Assembly (NCBI RefSeq): GCF_002158995.1
Contig: NZ_LOHF01000024.1
Location: forward strand, 1 to 35,569
Source: Pseudomonas caspiana
GTDB lineage: Bacteria > Pseudomonadota > Gammaproteobacteria > Pseudomonadales > Pseudomonadaceae
Reading direction: 5' to 3'
DNA: 35,569 nt
Below, in pieces: positions 7,772 through 15,644 of this stretch. The position numbers and the translations under genes were made by a program. The notes under the pieces were generated by a model. It made no database searches and was not told the DNA's origin. It saw nothing but the letters and a program-made list of their open reading frames with translations. How positions within the stretch are numbered: position 1 is the first letter of the stretch; the number at the start of each line of letters is the position of its first letter.

Positions 7772-9541
7772 TTATACCTGAACCAGTGGGCCAGGGTTTT
7801 TGATGTACTGCTCAACAATGGCCTTGGCCGAGAACAGGGTGATAGCGCCGATCAAGGCCGTCGGGTTGGCCTGGAAGTTCTGCGGGAAGGCGTTGCCGCC
7901 CGGTACGAAGACGTTATGCACGTCCCAGCTCTGCAGATAGCGGTTGAGTGCCGTGGTTTTCGGGTTGTCGCCCATGACCGCGCCGCCCACGTTGTGGGTG
8001 GATACGTACTTGGTGATGTCCCAATGGGAATCCATCGACAGGAAGCTTTCGCTGTAGCTGTCCGGGCCCAGTTCCTTGGTGATATCCAGCACGATCTTGC
8101 GCAGGTGTTGCTGCAGTTTCAGCTCGTTCTGCTTCCAGTCGAACGTGATACGCAGCAGTGGCAGGCCCCATGGATCTTTGTAGGTTGGGTCCAGGTCCAC
8201 GTAGTGGCCGCGATACGACTGGCAACTGGTGGTAATGCTCACTTTCATCGAGTGGCCGTACCAATCCTGCATGCCTTCCTTCCAGCCCTGGCCCCAGTCT
8301 GGCGTACCGCTTGGCAACGCTGTACCGATAGGTGCGCCGGTGGCTTGCGAGCTGTGGATCTTCGCGCCGCCAATGAAACCCAGTGCTGCGCCGTCGTAGT
8401 TGCCCGGCGAAACGTCGTTGAACATCTGCCCGGTGGCACCGGCGGTGGCGAACGGGTTGAACTCTTTGTCCTTGAAGAACAGCGTGGAACCGCCGTTGCT
8501 CAGGAACGCGTAGTTACGGCCCACGGTGCCGGTTTCGGTGATCGGGTCGTAAGGCTTGCCAATCCCGGACAACAGCATCAGGCGCACGTTGACGAACTGG
8601 AAGCCGGCCAACACGACGATGCCGGCAGGCTGGAACACCAGATTGCCGTCGGCGTCGGCGTAGGTCACGCCTTTGGCCGTCTTGCCATCCGGATGCAGCT
8701 CCACTTTCAGCACGTTGGCGTTAACCCGGTAGGAGAAGTTCTCCATGCGCTTGAGCGAATCCAGCACGGCGGTTTGCGGCGAGGCTTTCGAGTAGTTCAG
8801 GCATGGGTACTTGCTGCAGTAACCGCAGTAGTTGCACGGCGCGATCTGGTTGCCGTACGGGTTGGTCCAGGCCTGAGAAACGTTCGCCGACGGGTTCGGG
8901 AACGGGTGGTAACCCATCTTGCGCGCTACATCTGCAAACATCTTGCAGTTCAGCGTGTCTTCCAGAGCTGGCAGCGGGAAAGGACTGGAACGTGGACCTT
9001 CGAACGGGTCGCCGCCTTCAATGATGCGACCTTGCAGGTTGCCGGTGTTACCCGACAGGCCACAGATCTTGTCGAACTTGTCCAGGAACGGTTCGATTTC
9101 ATCCCAGGTGAACGGGTAATCGCCGATGCGCATGTCTTCTTGCAGGATGCCCGGCTTGTATGCCTGGTCCGCATAAGTCTTGAGCTTGATGTCGGTCGGC
9201 GTCGGACGAATCAGTACGCCGGTCCAGTGCAGGCCAGAACCGCCCACGCCAGTACCGGGCTCGAAAGCGCCCCACTTGCGGGTCGGCAGTGCGACGTCGT
9301 TGGCGGTGTGGCGCACAGTCATCGCCGCCGCTTTAGGGGTGGCCATGATCTTGTTGCGTATGCCGTAGGCGTACTGATCCGCTGGTTTTGGATAGGCGAA
9401 GTCGGTGTTGTTACGATCTTCACCGCGCTCCAGAGCGCGTACTTTCAAACCTGCCTGAGCCAGTTCGATGCTCATCAACGAGCCGGCCCAGCCGAGGCCG
9501 ACGACGACTACGTCGACTTCGTCATTAGTAATATTTGCCAT
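7772..9541 (-). CDS. gluconate 2-dehydrogenase-type FAD (GMC) catalytic subunit
   Basis: Large flavoprotein subunit, 589 residues. The N-terminal FAD motif VVVVGLGWAGSLMSIELA lies at about residues 10-27, followed by LKVRALERG. A cysteine cluster CNYCGYCSKYPC at about 237-248 is typical of this subfamily. The C-terminal GMC domain has HNVGGAVMGDNP and PGGNAFPQNFQANPTALIGA near the end, with the active-site His and Asn. No signal peptide of its own; in this family it is carried through the Tat system with the gamma subunit. It oxidises a sugar acid, probably D-gluconate to 2-ketogluconate, in the periplasm. Gap of 36 bases to the gamma gene, so one operon. Confidence 0.9.
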   Translation of the reverse strand: MANITNDEVDVVVVGLGWAGSLMSIELAQAGLKVRALERGEDRNNTDFAYPKPADQYAYGIRNKIMATPKAAAMTVRHTANDVALPTRKWGAFEPGTGVGGSGLHWTGVLIRPTPTDIKLKTYADQAYKPGILQEDMRIGDYPFTWDEIEPFLDKFDKICGLSGNTGNLQGRIIEGGDPFEGPRSSPFPLPALEDTLNCKMFADVARKMGYHPFPNPSANVSQAWTNPYGNQIAPCNYCGYCSKYPCLNYSKASPQTAVLDSLKRMENFSYRVNANVLKVELHPDGKTAKGVTYADADGNLVFQPAGIVVLAGFQFVNVRLMLLSGIGKPYDPITETGTVGRNYAFLSNGGSTLFFKDKEFNPFATAGATGQMFNDVSPGNYDGAALGFIGGAKIHSSQATGAPIGTALPSGTPDWGQGWKEGMQDWYGHSMKVSITTSCQSYRGHYVDLDPTYKDPWGLPLLRITFDWKQNELKLQQHLRKIVLDITKELGPDSYSESFLSMDSHWDITKYVSTHNVGGAVMGDNPKTTALNRYLQSWDVHNVFVPGGNAFPQNFQANPTALIGAITLFSAKAIVEQYIKNPGPLVQV

Positions 9542-9577
9542 GAGAAACCTATGCTGGAAATGCTTGGCGAAGGGGGA

Positions 9578-10297
9578 TCAACCGCGCAGGCCGCTGATGC
9601 TGACCGGGCCGAGGGGGTACTTGACGTTGTGCTGCGTCACCCATTCCACGTAACTGGCGCGGGCTCCGGGGAAGCCGATGGCGATCCAGGCTTTCATGCC
9701 TTTGTTGCCGCCATAGATCGGGTCCGAGAGGTAGCCCTGCTTGGTGTGGTTCAACAGCTCACCAAAGAACTGTTTGGACTTGAGCACGTCTTCGCCAAAC
9801 GCTTTGAAGCTCACTTCGCCTTTTTGCAGCTGCTTCAGGATGTCTTCCTGTTGAGCTACATCCAGAGACGCGAAGTTTTTCTTGTGCTTGTCCTGACAAA
9901 AGGCGTCAACGCTCTTGATGCCTTTTTGATAGATCTCTTGCGGACGGTAGGGGATCTGATAACCCATTTCCGCTGGCGCATCGAGTTTGAAAGGACCTTC
10001 CAGATAGATCTCGCTGCCCAGATCGCTGGCCAGTTGCTGATCGATAAACACCGGAACGTTGGTTTCCAGCGCCCCAGGCCCACGGCCGCCGGCCGGGATC
10101 AGGCGATCGCAGGCCGCCATGATGAATGCCCATTCAGCGGCGGTGAAAAAGGTCGGGCGATATTCTTCAAGTTTCGGCGCAACCATCTCCGCTGCTTCTG
10201 CAGCGCTCAGGCCTTTAATCGCTACGCCTATCGCAGGTAATGCAATCAGAGAAGAAAGCAGAAACTTCCTTCGTGACGTTGGTTTATTCAACAACAT
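9578..10297 (-). CDS. gluconate 2-dehydrogenase-type gamma (Tat-targeted) subunit
   Basis: Small subunit, 239 residues. Twin-arginine signal peptide: SRRKFLLSSLIALPAIGVA at about residues 8-26, followed by the mature family domain with FFTAAEWAFIMAACDRLIPAGG and GPGALETNVPVFIDQQLA. It carries the FAD subunit across the inner membrane. The ATG at 10297 is chosen because AGGGG lies 7 bases upstream; an in-frame GTG at 10321 is possible but has no ribosome site. First gene of the operon; the promoter must lie in the long gap to its right. Confidence 0.9.
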   Translation of the reverse strand: MLLNKPTSRRKFLLSSLIALPAIGVAIKGLSAAEAAEMVAPKLEEYRPTFFTAAEWAFIMAACDRLIPAGGRGPGALETNVPVFIDQQLASDLGSEIYLEGPFKLDAPAEMGYQIPYRPQEIYQKGIKSVDAFCQDKHKKNFASLDVAQQEDILKQLQKGEVSFKAFGEDVLKSKQFFGELLNHTKQGYLSDPIYGGNKGMKAWIAIGFPGARASYVEWVTQHNVKYPLGPVSISGLRG

Positions 10298-10880
10298 GTA
10301 GAGGCCCCTATGAATGCTCACAAGAAAACCCCGGACGGTGCTTTTCGGAAATCGAAAGCCTCGACCTGCTGTGCAACCCCTTAGCCAACGTGAATAGCGC
10401 GCAGCCGGATTCGCCCTCGATTGAAGGACGTTAACGACGACGTTTTCAGGTTCCGGATCGTTTCAACAAAACGCGTTGGTTGGCGGTTCTTCCAACCTGC
10501 GATGGTCAACGTAAAAGGCATACGTTGCCAGTCAACGTACAACTCGCGATCGTCTCAGGCGCTGGCGCGCAATCAGGAACAGGGCTGGCAGACCTCAAGG
10601 GTTGCTCTAATTGTGATTCGTTTGCATAGGTGTGGCTGCATGAACAAAGTCCATCAGCACAGCATTGAGGCGCGATACTCAAGTATCGTCTGCTCATCAC
10701 GGGTAGCGGGATGCTATCAGGTTTAAAAAAGATGCGACAAATTATTTCCTGTTTGTTGTCAAGGTGTTGTGGTGTCGCATCTAGGACATATGTGCTATTT
10801 CCATGCCGCATATCCGCCAGTTTGGCGACGATAGGGCCAATCAAGATGATTTATAGGGCTGTACTGAGTTGACGCAAATC
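10298..10880. other. long gap upstream of the dehydrogenase operon
   Basis: No gene supported. Two features stand out. First, GATGCGACA at 10731-10739 and TGTCGCATC at 10773-10781 form a perfect 9-bp inverted repeat with a 33-base spacer. Second, GTCAACGTA occurs twice, at 10505-10513 and 10531-10539, 26 bases apart. Both could be sites for a regulator of the dehydrogenase operon, but no regulator gene is adjacent. Short open frames on both strands lack ribosome sites and protein-like composition. Confidence 0.35.
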
Positions 10881-10973
10881 CTGTAGGAGCTCGCCGAGGT
10901 TACGAGGCCAGCGATAGCGGTTTATCTGAAAAACCGCTATCGCTGGCCTCGTAACCTCGGTGAGCTCCTACAG
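10881..10973. repeat. long near-perfect REPIN palindrome, type CGCCGAGGTTACGAGGCC
   Basis: Arms of 43 bases (10881-10923 and 10931-10973) match at 42 positions, with a 7-base loop. The outer bases CTGTAGGAGCTC are those of the other REP copies, but the inner stem (GGTTACGAGGCCAGCGATAGCGG) is a different type. It ends 10 bases from the stop of the minus-strand RidA gene and could help end its transcript. Confidence 0.9.
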
Positions 10974-10982
10974 ATCCGCTGT

Positions 10983-11432
10983 CTATTCGGCGACAGCAGG
11001 GTGAGCCTGCGACTGAATGGCCGCGATGGCATCAATCTCGATCTGCATTCCGTCCAGTGCAAGACGTGGCACCGGAATCAATGTGCACACCGGCTTCATC
11101 AATGTGCCCCATGCCTGATCAATCGCCTCAACCCACGTGCTCAGTTTTTCCTGGTCGTGATCGGCAATCAGCAACGTCAGTTTGAACACATGGCCGAAAC
11201 ATGCACCTCTGGATTGCAGCGCAGTGGCGAGGTTGGCAAGCGCCTGTCTGGCTTGCTCGGCAAACGCTGGCGAGAGAGTGCCTTGTTGGTCTTCACCGCC
11301 TTGCCCGGCGATGTACAACAGCCGTGCCTGAGGCTGTAATTCGGCGACATGGGAGTAACCGTTCGGGCTCGGATCGTAAAGACCTGCCGGGTTGGATAAC
11401 TGGAAAGCAGGGGCGATATCGGATTTGGACAT
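10983..11432 (-). CDS. RidA/YjgF family protein
   Basis: 149-residue member of the RidA/YER057c/UK114 superfamily. Visible family features are LLYIAGQGGEDQQG at about residues 38-51, EQARQALANLATALQSRG at 59-76, and the C-terminal KPVCTLIPVPRLALDGMQIEIDAIA, where the arginine and glutamate correspond to the catalytic pocket of deaminating members (PVCTLIPVPRLA...MQIEIDA). RidA proteins hydrolyse reactive imine/enamine intermediates; this divergent subgroup may act on another substrate. Start ATG has AGGAG 8 bases upstream. It stands alone. Confidence 0.88.
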   Translation of the reverse strand: MSKSDIAPAFQLSNPAGLYDPSPNGYSHVAELQPQARLLYIAGQGGEDQQGTLSPAFAEQARQALANLATALQSRGACFGHVFKLTLLIADHDQEKLSTWVEAIDQAWGTLMKPVCTLIPVPRLALDGMQIEIDAIAAIQSQAHPAVAE

Positions 11433-11583
11433 GGGCTGACTCCTGATGAAAGAGTCGGCAGTCTCAGACCTCTAGTTAGGTGGAGGTCAAGGCGCCTGTG
11501 CAATCGACTGCCATGAACTGATCAACTAGCATCCCGAGCTTGTCTCCGACATACCCTTTTCAGCATCTGTTTGTCCGAAAAAT

Positions 11584-12114
11584 ATGCACATCCTTATCAC
11601 CGGAGCACCCGGTTCCGGCACCTCGACATTAGGTCGCGACTTGTCCCGGGCATTATCGGCCCGGCATCTGGAGGGTGACGATTACCAATGGCTGCCCACC
11701 AACCCTCCGTATCAGCAGATGGTCGCCAAAGATCAGCGTGGCGCTGCATTGCTGGCCGATATGCAAGCCAGTGTCGATACGGTCGTTTCGGGGTCCGTGA
11801 TGGGCTGGGGGAGAGAGCTTGAAGATGCTTTCGATCTGGTGGTTTTCCTCTACATCCCGAGCGACATACGCCTCGCCCGACTCAAGCTGCGCGAAGAGCA
11901 ACGCTTTGGTAAAGCCAGGCCCGAGTTTCTCGCGTGGGCCGCGCAGTACGACAGCGGCACCGAGCCGGGTCGCAGTTTGCAGCAGCATCGGGCCTGGCTT
12001 GAGCAGCGCAGGTGCGAGGTGCTCAGGTTGGAGGGGGATTTGTCGGAGGAGGGGCGGCTGAGTGCGGTTTTGGCAGTGCTTGGGAAGCTCCGCCGCGAGA
12101 CCGCCCCGGACTAG
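11584..12114 (+). CDS. adenylate-kinase-like P-loop protein with altered Walker A
   Basis: 176-residue P-loop nucleotide-binding protein of the adenylate kinase-like type. The P-loop is GAPGSGTSTLG at residues 7-17; the usual lysine of GKS/T is a threonine. A DxxxF substrate-side segment (EGDDYQWLPTNPPYQ) follows, then VVSGSVMGWG, the Walker B-like DLVVFLYIP at about 84-92, and a lid region with R-rich LARLKLREEQRFGK. Function unknown; a small-molecule kinase or a nucleotide sensor are both possible. It overlaps the convergent membrane protein gene by 4 bases at its 3' end. Confidence 0.75.
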   Translation: MHILITGAPGSGTSTLGRDLSRALSARHLEGDDYQWLPTNPPYQQMVAKDQRGAALLADMQASVDTVVSGSVMGWGRELEDAFDLVVFLYIPSDIRLARLKLREEQRFGKARPEFLAWAAQYDSGTEPGRSLQQHRAWLEQRRCEVLRLEGDLSEEGRLSAVLAVLGKLRRETAPD

Positions 12115-12572
12115 AGGTTGATCAACCGCTTGATCCCGTACATCAAGACCAGAAAGAGCAGAATTTTCGCTACATCAACCAAAGCCCGGAACGTGATCGG
12201 CCACCATTCATGCTGCTCGATTGCATCCTGATAAGAATATGAGTCGGTCGAGGCTCCGGTTTTCTGGAATTCATGCTCGCGCGCGCGGCCCCAATACATG
12301 AACGCGAAGATAAGCCCGATAACGCCCAGCCCACCGAGTTGGTCATCAGGCGCGACCTCAATTGGCGGTCCCCAGAGGTAGCATGCACCCGCTATCACCC
12401 AGATCAGCATTCCCAGCCAAGTCAGGGTTTTGCGTGCTCGCACAGATGCCTTGAGGTTCGTTCGCACACTGAACGGCCAAAATTTTCCGTCGCGCTGAAG
12501 TCGGTCTTCAAGCGAAACGATGTAGCCCGACACAAAGGCCAGAAAACCAATGAAAACTAATACAAAGGCCAT
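12111..12572 (-). CDS. hypothetical membrane protein, 153 aa
   Basis: Protein with about four hydrophobic segments: residues 2-20 (FVLVFIGFLAFVSGYIV), about 51-68 (TWLGMLIWVIAGACYLWG), about 82-96 (GGLGVIGLIFAFMYW) and a C-terminal one ending LLFLVLMYGIKRLINL. A charged, cytoplasmic-type stretch with RAREHEF and EQHEWWP lies between the last two. I do not recognise a named family. The gene ends inside the last codon of the P-loop gene (4-base overlap, convergent). Confidence 0.6.
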   Translation of the reverse strand: MAFVLVFIGFLAFVSGYIVSLEDRLQRDGKFWPFSVRTNLKASVRARKTLTWLGMLIWVIAGACYLWGPPIEVAPDDQLGGLGVIGLIFAFMYWGRAREHEFQKTGASTDSYSYQDAIEQHEWWPITFRALVDVAKILLFLVLMYGIKRLINL

Positions 12573-12736
12573 CGGGGTTTGCTGCCTCAGCTGATTGAAC
12601 GACGGTTGCGTTCACAGAATGTCCGCAGGTCGGGCATTTACTTGAGTAATTTGCGGTTATTGAGCGGGTGGGATCAAGCCCGCGTTGCCGGGGCCTCATC
12701 AAACAAAATTTAACCATCTGATGGAATACTTTTCGC

Positions 12737-12855
12737 CTGTAGGAGCGCGCTTGGTCTGGACCGCATCCGGACGATTGCGTCAGAACAGAAGATACATTCA
12801 TCGACGGGCAGACCGAATCGTCCGGATGCGGCCCAGACCAAGCGCGCTCCTACAG
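12737..12855. repeat. long REPIN palindrome, type CGCGCTTGGTCTGGACCGCATCC
   Basis: Arms of 41 bases (about 12736-12776 and 12816-12856) match at 40 positions; the loop is about 39 bases. Outer bases CCTGTAGGAGC are shared with the other copies; the inner stem is a third type. It begins 13 bases beyond the premature end of the truncated toxin gene next to it. Confidence 0.9.
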
Positions 12856-12867
12856 GAACCATGTTTG

Positions 12868-12969
12868 CTACGCGACAACGCAGCGTCGAAGACGGGACGG
12901 CCCCTCTTGCACGGAAAGATGAGGGCTGGTCTGTGTGATCGTCCCGTAAGTGTTGAACAGCAGCTTCAT
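12868..12969 (-). pseudogene. truncated PIN-domain (VapC-like) toxin remnant
   Basis: An ATG 3 bases after the antitoxin stop opens a 33-codon frame beginning MKLLFNTY and containing SPHLSVQE, then TAG. Known VapC toxins begin MKLLLDTH and have DPRLS about 15 residues later, so this looks like a VapC start in which the first catalytic Asp has become Asn and the rest has been lost. Past the stop comes the REPIN at 12737-12855, so the body of the toxin is gone. The spacing to the antitoxin is exactly that of a TA operon. Without a search this remains a short, motif-based call. Confidence 0.5.
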
Positions 12970-12972
12970 TTT

Positions 12973-13188
12973 TTACTTAAACAAATCAGCAATTTCTGAA
13001 TCCATGGCTTCGAAAACCTCAGCATTAAACCTCATATCGGGCAGCATTCCGCGTCGCTTAGAGGTTGTAGGCATCAGTTTAGTGACTGGAGATTCAGTCT
13101 TGGCAATGATGATTGTTTCGCCATCCGCAGCCGCAACGACAGGCTGGGTCAGGTGTTTCTTGTCTCCATGGACGTTGTGAGTTTTCAC
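12973..13188 (-). CDS. Phd/YefM (VapB)-type antitoxin, orphan
   Basis: 71 residues from a GTG start; AGGAG lies 7 bases upstream of that GTG, which decides the start over an in-frame TTG at 13212. The opening VKTHNVHGDKKHL matches the Phd family opening (MKTHNVHEAKTHL), followed by the typical GETIIIAKTESPVTKLMP at about residues 24-41, then RRGMLPDMRF and the C-terminal toxin-binding helix FEAMDSEIADLFK. Usual partners are PIN-domain VapC toxins; here only a 33-codon remnant follows. The protein looks intact but several family residues are altered (HGDKK for HEAKT), as expected after loss of the partner. Confidence 0.7.
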   Translation of the reverse strand: MKTHNVHGDKKHLTQPVVAAADGETIIIAKTESPVTKLMPTTSKRRGMLPDMRFNAEVFEAMDSEIADLFK

Positions 13189-13337
13189 GGTGGTGCTCCT
13201 GTAAGCCTTCAAGCGTCAGTGCTGATTCTAGACCAGCATCATGTGGGTTCAGATCCAGGCTTATCAATGAAGCGATTTCACTCAGTCTAAACATCGATTT
13301 AACAGCGGTTGCACCAGGCAAACCTCGCACCTATCAT

Positions 13338-13566
13338 TCGCCCCGTCGCTGCACATCAGCGACCGGGTTTGGCGATCCGATTTGTGCGCGCAACAGCTCC
13401 AGAGCTAGTTGCCCATTTTTTGTGGGCAACGTTATGGCGGCTGTGCGTGGGAGACCCTCGGGTCTGCCGGGTGCGTGCGACCGGTTCGCCAACCTGCGTA
13501 CAGCTGTCACCCAATCTTGTTTGGCGACAAGACGGCGACAGCTCCAATAGATCTGGAGTTATTCGC
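13338..13566 (+). ncRNA. structured leader RNA, candidate C4-type antisense RNA
   Basis: The leader of the next gene folds into a row of hairpins: TCGCC 13338-13342 with GGCGA 13371-13375 around GTCGCTG/CAGCGAC (13345-13362); GTTGCCCA/TGGGCAAC (13408-13430); AGACC/GGTCT (13452-13465); CCGG/CCGG (13467-13484); and CTCCA 13542-13546 with TGGAG 13554-13558. The last one holds the Shine-Dalgarno TGGAG of the gene at 13567. The nonamer ACAGCTCCA occurs at 13393 and again at 13538, so either copy could pair with the ribosome site. The layout recalls the C4 antisense RNA of phages P1/P4 and chromosomal relatives; that name is from memory and untested. Confidence 0.45.
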
Positions 13567-13830
13567 ATGACACAAAATATCCCGCTGTCCCAATTTCCCA
13601 ATACCGTCCTCTTAATAAACCCAGAAGCCCCAATGGCCGACCTGCACCTCTGCGCCACGCAACGCTTGCGCGCAGTCAAAAACCTGATGAGCTGTTTAGC
13701 CAGCACCACGACCAAAGACACCGATGAAGATCAACTGGCTCACGTCGCTGAGGCTGCTTTCCTGTTGCTGCAAGACAGCTGTGATGTGCTGGAGTTGATG
13801 GAAGTGAGGCTGGATAAGGTCAACGCCTGA
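13567..13830 (+). CDS. small hypothetical protein, 87 aa
   Basis: Starts MTQNIPLSQFPNTVLLINPE, then a helical half with LHLCATQRLRAVKNLMSCLAS, a short acidic linker, and AHVAEAAFLLLQDSCDVLELME. It resembles the short all-helical proteins that occur in many copies in Pseudomonas (DUF3077/DUF6124-like group), but I cannot assign the family surely. ATG 13567 is chosen because TGGAG lies 8 bases upstream; the frame is open back to 13309 through the structured leader, which is not coding. Translation is probably controlled by the hairpin holding its ribosome site. Confidence 0.6.
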   Translation: MTQNIPLSQFPNTVLLINPEAPMADLHLCATQRLRAVKNLMSCLASTTTKDTDEDQLAHVAEAAFLLLQDSCDVLELMEVRLDKVNA

Positions 13831-14157
13831 TAAACACCGCGCGGGTTGGCTACGATCTCTGGCTCATGGCTGACCCGTGGGACCGATCGGGGTGGCACTC
13901 AACTTCCATTTGGGAGGCGATGCTCAGGCGATACACGCGCACAGGATGTGTCACCCTTCGCGAATAAATTCGCTCTCACGTGGGTTGAGTTCGCAGCCAG
14001 ACGGACAGTCCACAGAAAGCTCCTAAATCCATACAGTTATGCGCTGTTGGGTCGGGAATCAAAAGCGATAGGAGCACGCAAGATGAGGCAGTGTTGAGAT
14101 TGGCGAACGCCAAAAACAAGAAAGCCCGCAACCCGCCGCGGTGCTGAGAGTTATCTA
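13831..14157. other. gap with REP fragment and minus-strand terminator
   Basis: No gene supported; a plus-strand frame at 13846-14097 has no ribosome site or protein character. A half REP unit (TTCGCGAATAAATTCGCTC) lies at about 13956-13974. At 14111-14149, read on the minus strand, AGCACCGC and GCGGGCT form an imperfect stem followed by TTCTTGTTTTT, a likely terminator for the frameshifted gene that ends at 14158. Its 3' half is nearly identical (19 of 20 bases, 14111-14130) to that of the tRNA-Met terminators at 15553 and 20235. Confidence 0.45.
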
Positions 14158-14892
14158 TCAATACTTTGGGTTGTAGCGTTCGCCGTTATAGATCAGTACG
14201 TACTCGTTCGAGGTAGGCTTTTCTTCTTTAGTGCAGCCATTACCCGTATCCGTTTTTTCGGTAGCGATTACTTTTTCCACCGCCTCCAGATCGGCATACC
14301 CGTGATTGCTGTTGTTGCCAATACTTAGAGTAAGGTGCGCCTCTGAAAAACTGCCCGCGCAGCTATCGGGATTTTGTTCGGCGGACGCTATGTCTTTTTC
14401 CAATTCAAGGATTTTTCGCATCCTTTTCCTTCATCGGTATACAGATAAAGTAGTGTTAAGGAGCGGGTGAGAGGCTCAATCGCCATATCATGTTTTAAAA
14501 TGACTCCAAAAGTATGAGCGCCCGGGGTGAGCTGATAGCTGGGTGTATCAAGACTAAGTCCGGAAAACTTGAACAGAGAAATATCGATAGCATTGCTCTC
14601 GTAAGCATGGCTCTCTATCACCCCCTTTTTTAGCGCTAATGATCTCAAGGCCATAGGTGACCCAATCTTCCGGCTCGTCTTCTACCTTAACTCTTTCTTC
14701 TTCAAGAACCAGAACTGCCAGTGTTTGGTCGGGATCATCATTGGCCGTTTTACACGCGGAACGCTGCTTGTCAAAGGCTAATGTCGGATGCAATGTTTTA
14801 GCCCAGCCCGACAGATATGCTTCGCAGTTTGGAGAGGCGGCAGAGGCCAGGAATGGGAAAAACAACAAGCTCAGGGCTAGAAGGCAGCGCAT
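14158..14892 (-). pseudogene. secreted hypothetical protein, broken by two frameshifts
   Basis: Three overlapping minus-strand frames read as one protein of about 245 residues. The first (from ATG 14892) starts MRCLLALSLLFFPFLASA, a signal peptide, then CEAYLSGWAKTLHP. It shifts frame at a run of six A and five G (about 14619-14630), where removing one base joins it to a second frame with FKFSGLSLDTPSYQLTPG. That one shifts at AAAA near 14440, where adding one base joins it to a third frame ending SNEYVLIYNGERYNPKY. Both shifts are at homopolymers, so either real decay or sequencing error. Family not recognised; periplasmic or exported. Confidence 0.55.
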
Positions 14893-15540
14893 CGGGTATC
14901 CCTACCAGTGAAAAACGAATGGGTGTGCAGTCGTGAAATTGCATTTTTGGCAGCGGTACAGTAGTAATTTCGCTTGAAGAAATCAAATGTCTCGAGCTTT
15001 TGGATTGCGCTGTCTCGCGGAATATCGGGTCAGGCGTGCCATTGCGAGAAATTGCGTTGGAAAAGTTATTTTCCTTATTATCTTTGAGAGCGAGTTCACT
15101 CCCGGCGGCGCGTCATACTCTATGTCCATGTTTCATAAGTTACCAAGTTTTTTATTGGACGTAAGCAATGTCGATGGGCGCTGTTCGGAATTTTTTATAG
15201 TCGGCAAATATGATATGTTCGGTGATGCCATTTCAAAAGTTGATTGCATACTCAGAGTTGTCAGGAAGCACTGGTATTATCTATTTGCTCCGGCGAACTC
15301 TTGATCGAATTGCCGTGTTTCAGAAAGTTGGCAGGATTTCGTCGTTCCATACAATACAAACAGAAAGTCCATGCACAAGACATGATGTCTGGACAGAGGA
15401 GGACAAATTATAAGAACGACAAAATGCTGCCACATCCATTTTGATCGCTTGCTGATTGCCGTGAGCGTCGAATGCGGAATATCTAAAAAGCCCAGAGGCG
15501 CATGGGGCTAAGGCCAGGATCCCCTCGGTACGGAGAGATC
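14893..15540. other. AT-rich gap without a supported gene
   Basis: About 650 bases of markedly lower GC than the flanks, suggesting foreign DNA. The best open frame is plus-strand 15122-15304 (60 codons, starting MSMFHKLPSFLLDVSN), with no clear ribosome site; it may be a gene fragment. Further short frames up to 15444 lack any signal. The promoter of the frameshifted secreted-protein gene should lie just right of 14892. Confidence 0.3.
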
Positions 15541-15644
15541 AAACCCCAGAAACAAGAAAGCCCGCACTAGGCGGGCTTCTTGTTGCTTCACGAGCATCAA
15601 TGATGTCACGAAGCAGGTATTTGGTGGTACACAGACGTTTGAAC
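15541..15644. repeat. distal direct repeat of the tRNA-Met island (att-like)
   Basis: 104 bases that repeat 20223-20327 with about ten differences. They include the terminator (15553-15582), a spacer, and at 15622-15644 a decayed copy of the last ~23 bases of tRNA-Met, including the CCA end. Beyond 15644 the two copies stop matching. This marks the far end of an element inserted at the tRNA 3' end. Confidence 0.75.
15553..15582 (-). terminator. copy of the tRNA-Met terminator
   Basis: CAAGAAAGCCCGC and GCGGGCTTCTTG form a long stem with a short loop; on the minus strand it is followed by T-rich sequence (TTCTTGTTTC). It is part of the duplicated repeat. Confidence 0.75.

Noticed and set aside
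7700..10240. 846-codon plus-strand open frame opposite the dehydrogenase operon
   Set aside because: It is antisense to genes with clear heme, GMC and Tat motifs; long antisense frames are expected in high-GC DNA. Its protein has no domain pattern and no ribosome site.
10421..10844. two short frames (one per strand) upstream of the gluconate dehydrogenase operon
   Set aside because: No ribosome sites and no recognisable pattern; they overlap possible regulatory repeats.
12508..12801. minus-strand frame with a CPTCGH zinc-ribbon-like piece
   Set aside because: It starts within a REPIN palindrome and runs over the start of the membrane-protein gene; only one CxxC is present, so no complete zinc site.
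13309..13566. N-terminal extension of the 87-residue gene
   Set aside because: The region is a row of hairpins and contains the hidden ribosome site directly before ATG 13567; the extension protein has no domain-like pattern.
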